From contig JAEYSS010000145.1 in the NCBI GenBank assembly GCA_023434425.1, positions 1 to 6,841 of the forward strand: a DNA stretch of 6,841 bases, written 5' to 3'. This document shows, piece by piece, positions 1 to 5,672 of the stretch; position 1 is the first letter of the stretch; each line of letters starts with the position of its first letter. A program made the translations under genes and the position numbers. This stretch comes from Pseudomonadota bacterium. Lineage in GTDB: Bacteria > Pseudomonadota > Alphaproteobacteria > Ferrovibrionales > Ferrovibrionaceae. The notes under the pieces are model-generated. The model was not told the DNA's origin, searched no databases, and saw only the letters and a program-made list of their open reading frames with translations.

Positions 1-156
1 CTGCAGCTTGTCGAGCTTGCGGCCGACCAGCACCAGTGTCGCGCCGAGCCGGCTCAGCTCATGCGCCGTGCAGCGTCCGATGCCTGAGCCACCACCGGTG
101 ACGATCACCACCTGGCCGGCAAAAAGCGCATCGCGGAACACCGAGCGATAGGGCAT
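1..156 (-). CDS. short-chain dehydrogenase/reductase (SDR), N-terminal fragment
   Basis: The 52 visible codons begin MPYRSVFRDALFAGQ and run off the left edge, so only the N-terminus is present. The glycine-rich dinucleotide-binding motif TGGGSGIG is at residues 20-27, after a hydrophobic beta strand (VVIVT). It is followed by a helix and a second strand (LVLVGRK, about residues 42-48), which is the start of a Rossmann fold. Arg47 after that second strand would fit an NADP(H) preference, but this is inference. The start is supported by an AGGGAGAG ribosome-binding site at 174-167, about 10 nt upstream. SDR enzymes oxidise or reduce alcohols and ketones with NAD(P)(H). The 'YRSVFR..LFAGQ' opening reminds me of SDRs in acyl-CoA or citronellol-type degradation clusters, but the substrate cannot be read from this fragment. 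The gene diverges from the SCP2 gene and shares an operator-rich gap with it. Confidence 0.9.
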   Translation of the reverse strand, partial: MPYRSVFRDALFAGQVVIVTGGGSGIGRCTAHELSRLGATLVLVGRKLDKLQ

Positions 157-207
157 CGGACCGTTTCTCTCCCTGCACAGCTTTGTCCTGCTGCGGCATT
201 ATTTTAT

Positions 208-219
208 CGTTCCGGAACG
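208..219. promoter_or_regulatory. perfect 12-bp palindrome, candidate operator
   Basis: CGTTCCGGAACG is a perfect palindrome in the divergent gap between the SDR and SCP2 genes. Its centre is 21 bp (two helical turns) from the centre of the next dyad at 224-245. Such a site would suit a dimeric repressor, for instance of the TetR family, but no regulator gene is visible in the window and the assignment is inference. Confidence 0.4.
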
Positions 220-223
220 CTAC

Positions 224-245
224 TTGACGCTAACGTAAGCGTCAA
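224..245. promoter_or_regulatory. 22-bp near-perfect dyad, candidate MerR/LiuR-like operator
   Basis: The arms TTGACGC (224-230) and GCGTCAA (239-245) flank TAACGTAA. The whole 22 bp is self-complementary except for one symmetric pair of positions in the centre. The TTGACG...ACGT...CGTCAA layout resembles, from memory, operators of MerR-family regulators of branched-chain amino-acid and acyl-CoA degradation (LiuR-like). That link is inference. The left arm can double as a -35 hexamer (TTGACG) for rightward transcription, with TATAGG at 246-251 as a possible -10 after a 16-bp spacer. Confidence 0.55.
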
Positions 246-251
246 TATAGG
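224..251 (+). promoter_or_regulatory. possible sigma70 promoter for the SCP2 gene
   Basis: TTGACG (224-229) matches five of six bases of the -35 consensus. TATAGG (246-251) matches four of six of the -10 consensus after a 16-bp spacer. Transcription would start near 258 and give a leader of about 80 nt before the SCP2 start codon. The -35 lies inside the 22-bp dyad, so a protein bound there would affect this promoter. Consensus matching alone is weak evidence. Confidence 0.3.
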
Positions 252-267
252 GTGCGAAAAACCCGCA

Positions 268-295
268 TGACGCCTGACGTTACGTCAATTCGTCA
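268..295. promoter_or_regulatory. nested TGACG/CGTCA dyad, second candidate operator
   Basis: An inner palindrome TGACGT-T-ACGTCA (275-287) is flanked on both sides by a further TGACG (268-272) and CGTCA (291-295). This makes two nested dyads with almost the same centre (281 and 281.5). The half-site TGACG/CGTCA is the same as in the 224-245 dyad, so one regulator could bind both places, about 47 bp apart. It lies downstream of the proposed SCP2 promoter, consistent with a roadblock or looping arrangement. That role is inference. Confidence 0.45.
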
Positions 296-339
296 CGCTT
301 GCCACCGACTGCAATACAGTCACAAACCGGGAGCCCGAA

Positions 340-630
340 ATGTCGCTCGAACAGATCACCCAGCAGATGAGCCAGCGTGTGAAGCCCGGCGCGATCGACG
401 CCACGGTGAAATTCGATTTCGGCGATGACGGCATCGTCTTCGTCGACGGTCCGGCCGGCACCGTGAGCAACGACGACAACGACGCCGATTGCACCATCAC
501 CATCTCGATGGCCAATTTCACCGCGCTGGCCGGCGGCGACCTCGACCCGACGACGGCCTTCATGATGGGCAAGCTGAAGGTGAAGGGCAACATGGGCGTC
601 GCCATGAAGCTGCAGTCGATCCTCGGCTGA
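340..630 (+). CDS. SCP2 sterol-binding domain family protein
   Basis: This is a 96-residue protein consisting of a single SCP2-like (sterol carrier protein 2) domain. It opens with an amphipathic helix (MSLEQITQQMSQRV). Beta strands follow: ATVKFDF, GIVFVDG, and CTITISMANFTALAGGD. The typical C-terminal end is TTAFMMGKLKVKGNMGVAMKLQSIL, with the 'GKLKVKG' signature at about residues 77-83. In this family the fold forms a hydrophobic cavity that binds sterols, fatty acids or acyl-CoA. In bacteria stand-alone copies have no settled role. There is no signal peptide, so it should be cytosolic. GGGAG at 329-333 is a suitable ribosome-binding site. The neighbouring divergent SDR and shared operators hint at a role in lipid or acyl-CoA metabolism, by inference. 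Length and motifs are normal for a single-domain family member. Confidence 0.93.
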   Translation: MSLEQITQQMSQRVKPGAIDATVKFDFGDDGIVFVDGPAGTVSNDDNDADCTITISMANFTALAGGDLDPTTAFMMGKLKVKGNMGVAMKLQSILG

Positions 631-655
631 ACCGGCCGACCGCCTCCGGATTTCA

Positions 656-690
656 GGGCCGACCGGCAGCATCGCCGGTCGGCCCTTTTT
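656..690 (+). terminator. intrinsic terminator after the SCP2 gene
   Basis: A perfect 12-bp stem (GGGCCGACCGGC at 656-667 pairing with GCCGGTCGGCCC at 674-685) has a 6-nt loop and is followed directly by TTTTT (686-690). It sits 26 nt past the SCP2 stop codon, in the gap between convergent genes. On the minus strand the hairpin is followed by CTGAAATC rather than a T-run, so it should act mainly on rightward transcription. Confidence 0.9.
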
Positions 691-696
691 CGTTGC

Positions 697-1482
697 TCAG
701 ACCGCGGTGCGTCCGTGCCGCCGGCCCTGCCGCAGCGCAAAGACTGCGGCGCCGAGCAGCAGCAGTGCCTGCAGTCCGATGGCCTGCAGCGTTGGATTGA
801 CACCCGCCTGCACGGCCCAGCCCGGCAGGTCGAGGTAATCGTAAGGCACCCAGCCGATCTCCTGGAATTCCTGCAGCGCGCCACCGATGAAGCGCAGGCC
901 CAGCAGGAACAGGATGGCCGAGGTGACGGCAAAGACCGGACGCAGCGGCAGCCGCAGCGCCAGTCTGGTCATCGCCAGATAGATCAGTGCCAGCAGCGCT
1001 GCGGCGGCGGCCAGTCCCAGCAGCATGCCGGACGGACCGGTTTCCGCATCCATTGCCACGGCATGCAGGAACAGGATGGTCTCGGCGCCTTCGCGGAACA
1101 CTGCCAGGAAAGCGATGCCGGCCAGCAGCCAGGGACCGTCGGCCTGCAGTGCGCGCTCGGTCTGGTGCTGCAGATGGCGTTTCCAGCCGTCCGCGTCGCG
1201 GCGCAGCCAGAGCCAGCCGCTGACATAGAGCAGCAGAACCGCGGCCAGCGACATCACGACCGCCTCGGTCAGATCGTCATGCGCGCCGCCGAAATAGTGG
1301 TGGAAGATCCAGGCCGCGGCGAGGCTGGCCAGCAGCGCGGCCAGGCTGCCCCACAGCAATGCACCGCGGCGATGGCCCTCGCCGGCACGCTGCAGGAAGG
1401 CCGACAGCGCGGCGATGACCAGCAGCGCCTCCAGTCCTTCGCGCAGCAGGATAAAGAATGAGTCGACAGCGACCGACAGCAT
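697..1482 (-). CDS. efeU: FTR1/EfeU-family high-affinity iron permease
   Basis: This 261-residue polytopic membrane protein has two copies of the family's REGxE iron-binding motif: REGLE at residues 14-18 in the first membrane helix and REGAE at 130-134 in the fourth. Hydrophobic segments at about 4-30, 40-60, 73-93, 118-141, 150-173, 183-203 and 231-250 give the seven helices typical of FTR1/EfeU, and the length is close to usual. In characterised EfeUOB systems the permease imports iron through the inner membrane, with EfeO and EfeB as periplasmic partners. Neither partner is next to this gene. The frame is open further upstream, but AAGGAGAG (1498-1491), 8 nt before the ATG at 1482, supports this start, and the preceding residues are Arg/Pro-rich and unlike the family. 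The gene converges with the SCP2 gene and diverges from the Kef-type antiporter. The symbol reflects family membership rather than proven orthology. Confidence 0.92.
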   Translation of the reverse strand: MLSVAVDSFFILLREGLEALLVIAALSAFLQRAGEGHRRGALLWGSLAALLASLAAAWIFHHYFGGAHDDLTEAVVMSLAAVLLLYVSGWLWLRRDADGWKRHLQHQTERALQADGPWLLAGIAFLAVFREGAETILFLHAVAMDAETGPSGMLLGLAAAAALLALIYLAMTRLALRLPLRPVFAVTSAILFLLGLRFIGGALQEFQEIGWVPYDYLDLPGWAVQAGVNPTLQAIGLQALLLLGAAVFALRQGRRHGRTAV

Positions 1483-1525
1483 GGCGGCAGCTCTCCTTTG
1501 TGTCAGGCGGGGCGGCTTCATGCTA

Positions 1526-1548
1526 TTGCGAGGCTTTTGCAACTGCAA
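1526..1548. promoter_or_regulatory. weak dyads upstream of the iron permease, possible Fur-like site
   Basis: TTGCGA (1526-1531) and TTTGCAA (1536-1542) form an imperfect inverted repeat. TTGCA-AC-TGCAA (1537-1548) is a further palindrome sharing its left half. TGCAA-type dyads occur in some alphaproteobacterial Fur/Mur sites. The position 44-66 bp upstream of the permease start would suit iron control. The match is loose, so this is only a candidate. Confidence 0.2.
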
Positions 1549-1662
1549 GGCCGGCGGCGGGATCAGGCGGCGTGACCGCCAGCCTTTGTTGATTTTGGTC
1601 ATCGGATACTGCTGCGCCGGCAGCACATTGACCGGCTGACCGGCGCGGCGCTAAGGACTGGC

Positions 1663-3402
1663 ATGGAGCATCAGGACGTCATTCCCTATTTCCGCGAACT
1701 GGTGGTGTTCCTCGCCGCCGCCGGCATCGTCGTGCCGGTGTTTCAGCGCCTGCGCGTCAGCCCGGTGCTGGGCTTTCTGCTGGCCGGCCTCGCGATCGGA
1801 CCCTATGGCCTCGCCCGCTTCGCCGACCTGCTGCCGGCGCTGCGGTATGTCACCATCCGCGAGCTCGACGGCGTGCGGCTGATTGCCGAATTCGGCGTCA
1901 TGTTCCTGCTCTTCACCATCGGGCTCGACATGTCGCTCAACCGTCTGTGGCAGCTGCGCCGTCTGGTCTTCGGGCTCGGCCTGTCGCAGCTGCTGCTCTG
2001 CGCGACCGCTATCGCCGCCATCGCTCTGGCCTTCGGCACCACGCTGCCGGCCGCCATCGTGCTGGGCAGCTGCCTGGCCTTGAGTTCGACCGCCATCGTG
2101 ATGCAGCTGCTGCTGGAAAGCCGCCGCAGCGCCACGCCGCTCGGCCGCGGCAGCTTTGCCATTCTGCTGATGCAGGATCTCGCCGTGGTGCCGATCCTGC
2201 TGCTGCTCGGCTTCATGGTCGCGGCGCAGCAGGGCAGCGACAATACCGGACTGCTGCGGCAGCTGGGCGAGACGTTGGTGGGCGCCGGCCTCGCGCTCGG
2301 TGGCATCATGCTGTTCGGCCGCTATCTGCTGGCACCGCTCTATCGCATGGTCGGCGCGGCGAAGAGCCCCGAACTGTTCATGGCGCTGACTCTGCTGGTG
2401 GTGATCGCCATGGCGGCCGTCACCGGCCTGGCCGGCCTGTCGATGGCGCTGGGGGCCTTCCTCGCCGGCCTGCTGCTGGCCGAAACCGAATACCGCCATG
2501 CCGTCGACGTCAGCATCGAGCCCTTCAAGGGCCTGCTGCTCGGCCTGTTCTTCCTGTCGGTCGGCATGGGCATCGACCTGCGCGTGGCCTTCGGGAATGC
2601 CGGCTGGCTGCTGCTGTCGGTGATCGGTCTGTTCGCGATCAAGGGCAGCATCATCGCCGTGCTGGCGCTGGCATTCCGCCAGGGCCGTTTCGTGGCGCTG
2701 GAAATGGCGCTGCTGCTCGGCCAGGGCGGCGAATTCGCCTTCGTCGTGCTCGGTCTGGCCGAACGGCGCGGCCTTCTGCAGCTCGAAATCGCGCAGTTCA
2801 TGCTGCTGGTCGTCTCATTGTCGATGGCGCTGACGCCGCTCACCGCGCTGCTCGGGCGGCGCATCGCCCGCCGGGGCGAACATCGCGACGCCACGCGCCG
2901 GCATGGCCTTGCCGAAACCACCGAACTGGAAGGCCATGTGCTGATCTGCGGATTCGGCCGGGTCGGCCAGACGATCGCGCGCCTGCTGGAGGCCGAGCAG
3001 ATTCCCTGGGCGGCGCTGGATCACGACAGCGCCAGGGTGGCGGCGGAGCGCAATGCCGGACGCCCGGTGCATTACGGCGATGCCAGCCGCAGTGAGATGC
3101 TGAAACGCCTGCATGTCGGGCAGGCGCAGGCGCTGGTGGTGACGCTGGACGATCCGGCCGCGGCCGGTCACCTGGTGGCGGCGGCACATCGCGGCTGGCC
3201 GCATCTGCCCGTGCTGGCGCGCGCCCGCGACGCCGCCCATGCCGCACAGCTGCGCAAGCTCGGCGCCAGCGACGTGGTGGCCGAGGCCGAGGAAGCCTCG
3301 CTGCAGCTCGGCGGCCTGGCGCTGCAGAAAACCGGACTGCCCGAGGAGGCGGTCCACCTGCGGCTGGAGCGCGCGCGCAGCCGGCGCGATGGTGCGGAAT
3401 AG
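1663..3402 (+). CDS. Kef-type K+/H+ antiporter (CPA2 family) with TrkA-N domain
   Basis: This 579-residue protein has two parts. Residues 1 to about 400 form a Na+/H+ exchanger-type (CPA2) membrane domain of many hydrophobic helices. It includes FLLFTIGLDMSL (GLD at 87-89) and the Kef signature around SIEPFKGLLLGLFFLSVGMG (EPFKG at 286-290). After a charged linker, residues from about 425 to 560 form a cytosolic TrkA-N (KTN) domain with the nucleotide-binding motif GFGRVG at 430-435 and the later YGDASR segment. KefB/KefC antiporters release K+ and take up H+, with gating through the KTN domain by glutathione adducts and nucleotide. Whether this copy responds to glutathione cannot be read here. 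No KefF/KefG-like ancillary gene is adjacent. It is slightly shorter than E. coli KefB/KefC (about 600-620 residues). The ATG at 1663 has AAGGA at 1653-1657. Divergent from the iron permease, it is followed by a 163-bp gap before fabI. Confidence 0.93.
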   Translation: MEHQDVIPYFRELVVFLAAAGIVVPVFQRLRVSPVLGFLLAGLAIGPYGLARFADLLPALRYVTIRELDGVRLIAEFGVMFLLFTIGLDMSLNRLWQLRRLVFGLGLSQLLLCATAIAAIALAFGTTLPAAIVLGSCLALSSTAIVMQLLLESRRSATPLGRGSFAILLMQDLAVVPILLLLGFMVAAQQGSDNTGLLRQLGETLVGAGLALGGIMLFGRYLLAPLYRMVGAAKSPELFMALTLLVVIAMAAVTGLAGLSMALGAFLAGLLLAETEYRHAVDVSIEPFKGLLLGLFFLSVGMGIDLRVAFGNAGWLLLSVIGLFAIKGSIIAVLALAFRQGRFVALEMALLLGQGGEFAFVVLGLAERRGLLQLEIAQFMLLVVSLSMALTPLTALLGRRIARRGEHRDATRRHGLAETTELEGHVLICGFGRVGQTIARLLEAEQIPWAALDHDSARVAAERNAGRPVHYGDASRSEMLKRLHVGQAQALVVTLDDPAAAGHLVAAAHRGWPHLPVLARARDAAHAAQLRKLGASDVVAEAEEASLQLGGLALQKTGLPEEAVHLRLERARSRRDGAE

Positions 3403-3436
3403 GAGAATTTCTTTTCGTTTTAATGGCTTAGTCCGC

Positions 3437-3465
3437 TTGGCCTGAACAGGGCTTTCCGCTACTCT
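3437..3465 (+). promoter_or_regulatory. possible sigma70 promoter for fabI-aroC
   Basis: TTGGCC (3437-3442) and TACTCT (3460-3465) are separated by exactly 17 bp. The matches to the -35 and -10 consensus are partial (four of six and three of six). The spacing and the position, about 100 bp before the fabI start codon, are sensible. It would give a leader of about 95 nt for a fabI-aroC transcript. Confidence 0.35.
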
Positions 3466-3494
3466 CGCGCCCCAGTCACCAAGCCGGATCAGTC

Positions 3495-3509
3495 CCGGCG
3501 GAACGCCGG
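3495..3509 (+). other. short hairpin in the fabI leader
   Basis: CCGGCG (3495-3500), a GAA loop, and CGCCGG (3504-3509) form a perfect 6-bp GC-only stem 56 nt before the fabI start. No T-run follows, so it is not a terminator. It may be simply a by-product of high GC content, or a leader stabilising element. Confidence 0.3.
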
Positions 3510-3565
3510 CAGCGCCGACCAGGCAGCGGCGGCAGTTTCGCCCATTACAGCCTTTTGAGGATTTC

Positions 3566-4411
3566 ATGTCGCAACCGCAACCGCTCATGCACGGCAAGCG
3601 TGGCCTGATCATGGGCGTCGCCAACGACCGCTCGCTGGCCTGGGGCATCGCCAAGGCATTGCACGATCATGGTGCCGAACTCGCCTTCACCTACCAGGGC
3701 GAGGCGCTGGAAAAGCGCGTGCGGCCACTGGCCAACAGCATCGGCGCGCAGCATGTACTGGAATGCGATGTCACCAATGCCGCCTCGATCGACTCTGTGT
3801 TCGATGCGCTGGGCAAGGCCTGGGGCAAGCTCGACTTCCTGGTGCATGCCATCGGCTTTTCCGACAAGAACGAGCTGAAGGGTCGTTACATCGACACCAG
3901 CTTCGACAATTTCGCCCTGACCATGAATGTCAGCTGCTACAGCTTCACGGCGGTGATGCAGCGCGCCGAGAAGCTGATGACCGATGGCGGCTCGGCGCTG
4001 ACGCTGACCTATTACGGCGCCGAGCGCGTGATGCCGCATTACAACGTGATGGGCGTCGCCAAGGCCGCGCTTGAGGCCAGCGTGCGCTATCTTGCCGTCG
4101 ATCTCGGCAAGAAGGGCATCCGCGTCAACGCCATCTCGGCCGGCCCGATCAAGACGCGGGCCGCCAGCGGCAGCGGCTACTTCCGCTATATCCTGAAATG
4201 CAACGAACTGAACGCGCCGCTGCGCCGCAATGTCAGCATCGAACAGGTCGGCGGCGCCGGCCTGTATCTGCTCAGCGATCTCGGCGCCGGCGTCACCGGC
4301 GAGACCCATCATGTCGACAGCGGCTATCACGCCGTGGGCATGGTGGCGACCGACCAGTCGGCGCAGGTGGCCGAACTGCTGCTCTCGCTCGGCGGCAAGA
4401 AGGCCGAGTAA
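3566..4411 (+). CDS. fabI: enoyl-[acyl-carrier-protein] reductase [NADH] FabI
   Basis: This 281-residue enzyme reduces the trans-2-enoyl-ACP double bond in the last step of each fatty-acid elongation cycle. It has the divergent SDR nucleotide motif of FabI (GVANDRSLAWGIA, residues 17-29) and LVHAIGF (92-98). The catalytic pair is Tyr159 and Lys166 in HYNVMGVAK, with the second conserved Tyr at 149; these match E. coli Y156, K163 and Y146. The C-terminal region has NAISAGPIKT and GVTGETHHVDSGYH. Length is normal for alphaproteobacterial FabI. The start has a TGAGGAT ribosome-binding site 5 nt upstream. The substrate-binding loop (residues 196-206, KTRAASGSGYF) differs from the usual KTLAASGIxDF at three positions. 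Loop residues of this region contact triclosan-type inhibitors in characterised FabI proteins. The gene lies 28 bp before aroC and is probably co-transcribed with it. Confidence 0.96.
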   Translation: MSQPQPLMHGKRGLIMGVANDRSLAWGIAKALHDHGAELAFTYQGEALEKRVRPLANSIGAQHVLECDVTNAASIDSVFDALGKAWGKLDFLVHAIGFSDKNELKGRYIDTSFDNFALTMNVSCYSFTAVMQRAEKLMTDGGSALTLTYYGAERVMPHYNVMGVAKAALEASVRYLAVDLGKKGIRVNAISAGPIKTRAASGSGYFRYILKCNELNAPLRRNVSIEQVGGAGLYLLSDLGAGVTGETHHVDSGYHAVGMVATDQSAQVAELLLSLGGKKAE

Positions 4412-4420
4412 GCAGGCACG

Positions 4421-4447
4421 ATGTCGGACAACAGCCCCCATGTCTGA
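4421..4447 (+). other. eight-codon reading frame repeating the AroC N-terminus
   Basis: Directly after fabI, an ATG at 4421 opens the frame MSDNSPHV, which ends in TGA at 4445-4447. Its first five codons encode the same residues as the true AroC start at 4440 (MSDNS). The two 15-nt stretches differ only at three third-codon positions. The two starts are 19 nt apart, so they are in different frames. The mini-frame overlaps the aroC start, and AGCAGG (4411-4416) is a modest ribosome-binding site for it. The aroC ATG itself is preceded by CAGCCCCC, with no obvious one. It may be a duplication remnant or a coupling device, and its translation is not shown. Confidence 0.45.
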
Positions 4448-5549
4448 TAATAGCTTCGGCAGACTTTTCCGCGTCACCACCTGGGGTGAGAGTCACGGGC
4501 CGGCGCTGGGCTGCGTGATCGACGGCGCGCCGCCGCGCGTGCCGCTGACCGAAGCCGATATCCAGGACTGGATGGACAAGCGCAAGCCCGGCACTTCGCG
4601 TTTCGTGACGCAGCGCCAGGAACCCGACAGCGTAAAGATTCTGTCCGGCACCTTCGAAGGCCTGACCACCGGCACGCCGATCATGCTGATGATCGAGAAT
4701 GTCGACCAGCGCTCGAAGGACTATGGCGAGATCAGGGACAAGTTCCGTCCCGGCCATGCCGACTTCACCTACTGGAGCAAATACGGCATCCGCGACTATC
4801 GCGGCGGCGGGCGCAGCTCGGCGCGCGAAACCGCATCGCGGGTCGCCGCCGGCGCGGTGGCGCGTCAGGTGCTGAAGACCCTGATCGGTCCGCAGGTGCA
4901 GCTGCGCGGCGCGCTGGTGCAGATCGGCGAGAAAACCATCGACGGCAGCACCTGGAACTGGGACAGCGTGACGCAGAATCCCTTCTGGTGCCCCGATCCG
5001 AAAATGGCGCTGGAATGGGAAGACTATCTCGACGGCATCCGCAAGGCAGGATCTTCCGTGGGCGCCGTGGTGGAATTGCGTGCGTCAGGCATTCCCGCCG
5101 GACTGGGCGAGCCGATCTACGGCAAGCTGGATGCCGACCTGGCCGCGGCGATGATGAGCATCAATGCCGTGAAGGGCGTGGAGATCGGCGCCGGCTTCGC
5201 CTCGGCGCGGCTCAGCGGCGAGCAGAATGCCGACGAGATGCGGCTGAGCAACGGCGCGGTCGAGTTCACCTCGAACCAGGCCGGCGGCATCCTCGGCGGC
5301 ATTTCCACCGGCCAGGAGATCGTCGTGCGGTTTGCCGTGAAGCCGACCTCGTCGATCCTCAATCCGCGCGCGACCATCGACCGTTTCGGCGGCGAGACCG
5401 AGATCATGACCAAGGGTCGCCATGATCCTTGCGTCGGCATCCGCGCCGTGCCGGTCGGCGAAGCCATGCTGGCGCTGGTGCTGGCCGATCATCTGCTGCG
5501 CCATCGCGGCCAGGTCGGCGGCTTTAAAAGCGGGTTCGATCCGCGCTGA
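4440..5549 (+). CDS. aroC: chorismate synthase
   Basis: This 369-residue enzyme converts 5-enolpyruvylshikimate-3-phosphate to chorismate with reduced FMN, the last step of the shikimate pathway. Signature motifs are RVTTWGESHG (residues 11-20), with conserved His19, and the RPGHADFTY segment, with His106. These are followed by KYGIRDYRGGGRSSARETASRVA and, near the end, the Arg-Phe-Gly-Gly and KGRHDPC segments. The protein ends in GGFKSGFDPR. Length and numbering agree with E. coli AroC (361 residues) through the N-terminal half. The frame is open for 70 codons upstream inside fabI, but the homologous N-terminus (SFGRLFRVTTWGESHG) fixes the start at 4440. No clear ribosome-binding site precedes it, so translation may depend on coupling to fabI or to the overlapping MSDNSPHV frame. 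It is followed by the 88-bp palindromic element. Confidence 0.97.
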   Translation: MSDNSFGRLFRVTTWGESHGPALGCVIDGAPPRVPLTEADIQDWMDKRKPGTSRFVTQRQEPDSVKILSGTFEGLTTGTPIMLMIENVDQRSKDYGEIRDKFRPGHADFTYWSKYGIRDYRGGGRSSARETASRVAAGAVARQVLKTLIGPQVQLRGALVQIGEKTIDGSTWNWDSVTQNPFWCPDPKMALEWEDYLDGIRKAGSSVGAVVELRASGIPAGLGEPIYGKLDADLAAAMMSINAVKGVEIGAGFASARLSGEQNADEMRLSNGAVEFTSNQAGGILGGISTGQEIVVRFAVKPTSSILNPRATIDRFGGETEIMTKGRHDPCVGIRAVPVGEAMLALVLADHLLRHRGQVGGFKSGFDPR

Positions 5550-5563
5550 TCATCCCTCTCCGT

Positions 5564-5651
5564 GTCATGCCCGGACTTGATCCGGGCATCCACGCCTTAC
5601 TCTTTGATGTGGCATAAAGACGTGGATGGCCGGGTCAAGCCCGGCCATGAC
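5564..5651. repeat. REP/BIME-like double palindrome between aroC and the copper-storage gene
   Basis: Two 31-nt arms, 5564-5594 and 5621-5651, are inverted copies of each other (27 of 31 positions match). Each arm also contains its own perfect 9-bp hairpin with a 5-nt loop: ATGCCCGGA-CTTGA-TCCGGGCAT on the left and ATGGCCGGG-TCAAG-CCCGGCCAT on the right. All four differences between the arms fall in two base pairs of these small hairpins, and each is compensated. Inside the arms, TCTTT (5601-5605) can pair with AAAGA (5616-5620). The whole can fold as one long hairpin or as two hairpins on an outer stem. The motif resembles palindromic repeats I recall from many alphaproteobacterial intergenic regions. 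It sits between convergent genes and may separate their transcripts, though no T-run follows on either strand. Confidence 0.88.
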
Positions 5652-5672
5652 AAAGACCCATTGTGTGTGCGG

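Noticed and set aside
715..1461. Long plus-strand frame (248 codons, Gln-rich) opposite the iron permease
   Set aside because: It is the antisense shadow of a well-supported FTR1 protein. Its Gln/Arg-rich low-complexity composition is what high-GC hydrophobic codons give on the other strand, and it has no recognisable domain.
1651..2499. Minus-strand frame of 282 codons rich in Gln, His and Ala
   Set aside because: It is the shadow of the Kef membrane domain, showing the same Gln/Ala/His-rich artefact with no motif.
1947..3095. Plus-strand frame of 382 codons inside the antiporter gene
   Set aside because: It is an out-of-frame shadow rich in Arg, Ala and Gly. The antiporter frame carries all Kef motifs without interruption.
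3545..4480. Minus-strand frame of 311 codons opposite fabI
   Set aside because: FabI on the plus strand has full catalytic motifs. The antisense frame has no recognisable family and spans past both ends of fabI by chance openness.
5531..5541. Palindrome GCTTTAAAAGC near the aroC stop codon
   Set aside because: It is only 11 bp, lies in conserved coding sequence and is easily a chance result of the FKS codons.
5564..5651. Reading the double palindrome as a rho-independent terminator or a tRNA-like gene
   Set aside because: No T-run follows on either strand. The cloverleaf-like fold lacks the CCA end, anticodon loop and T-loop consensus of a tRNA.
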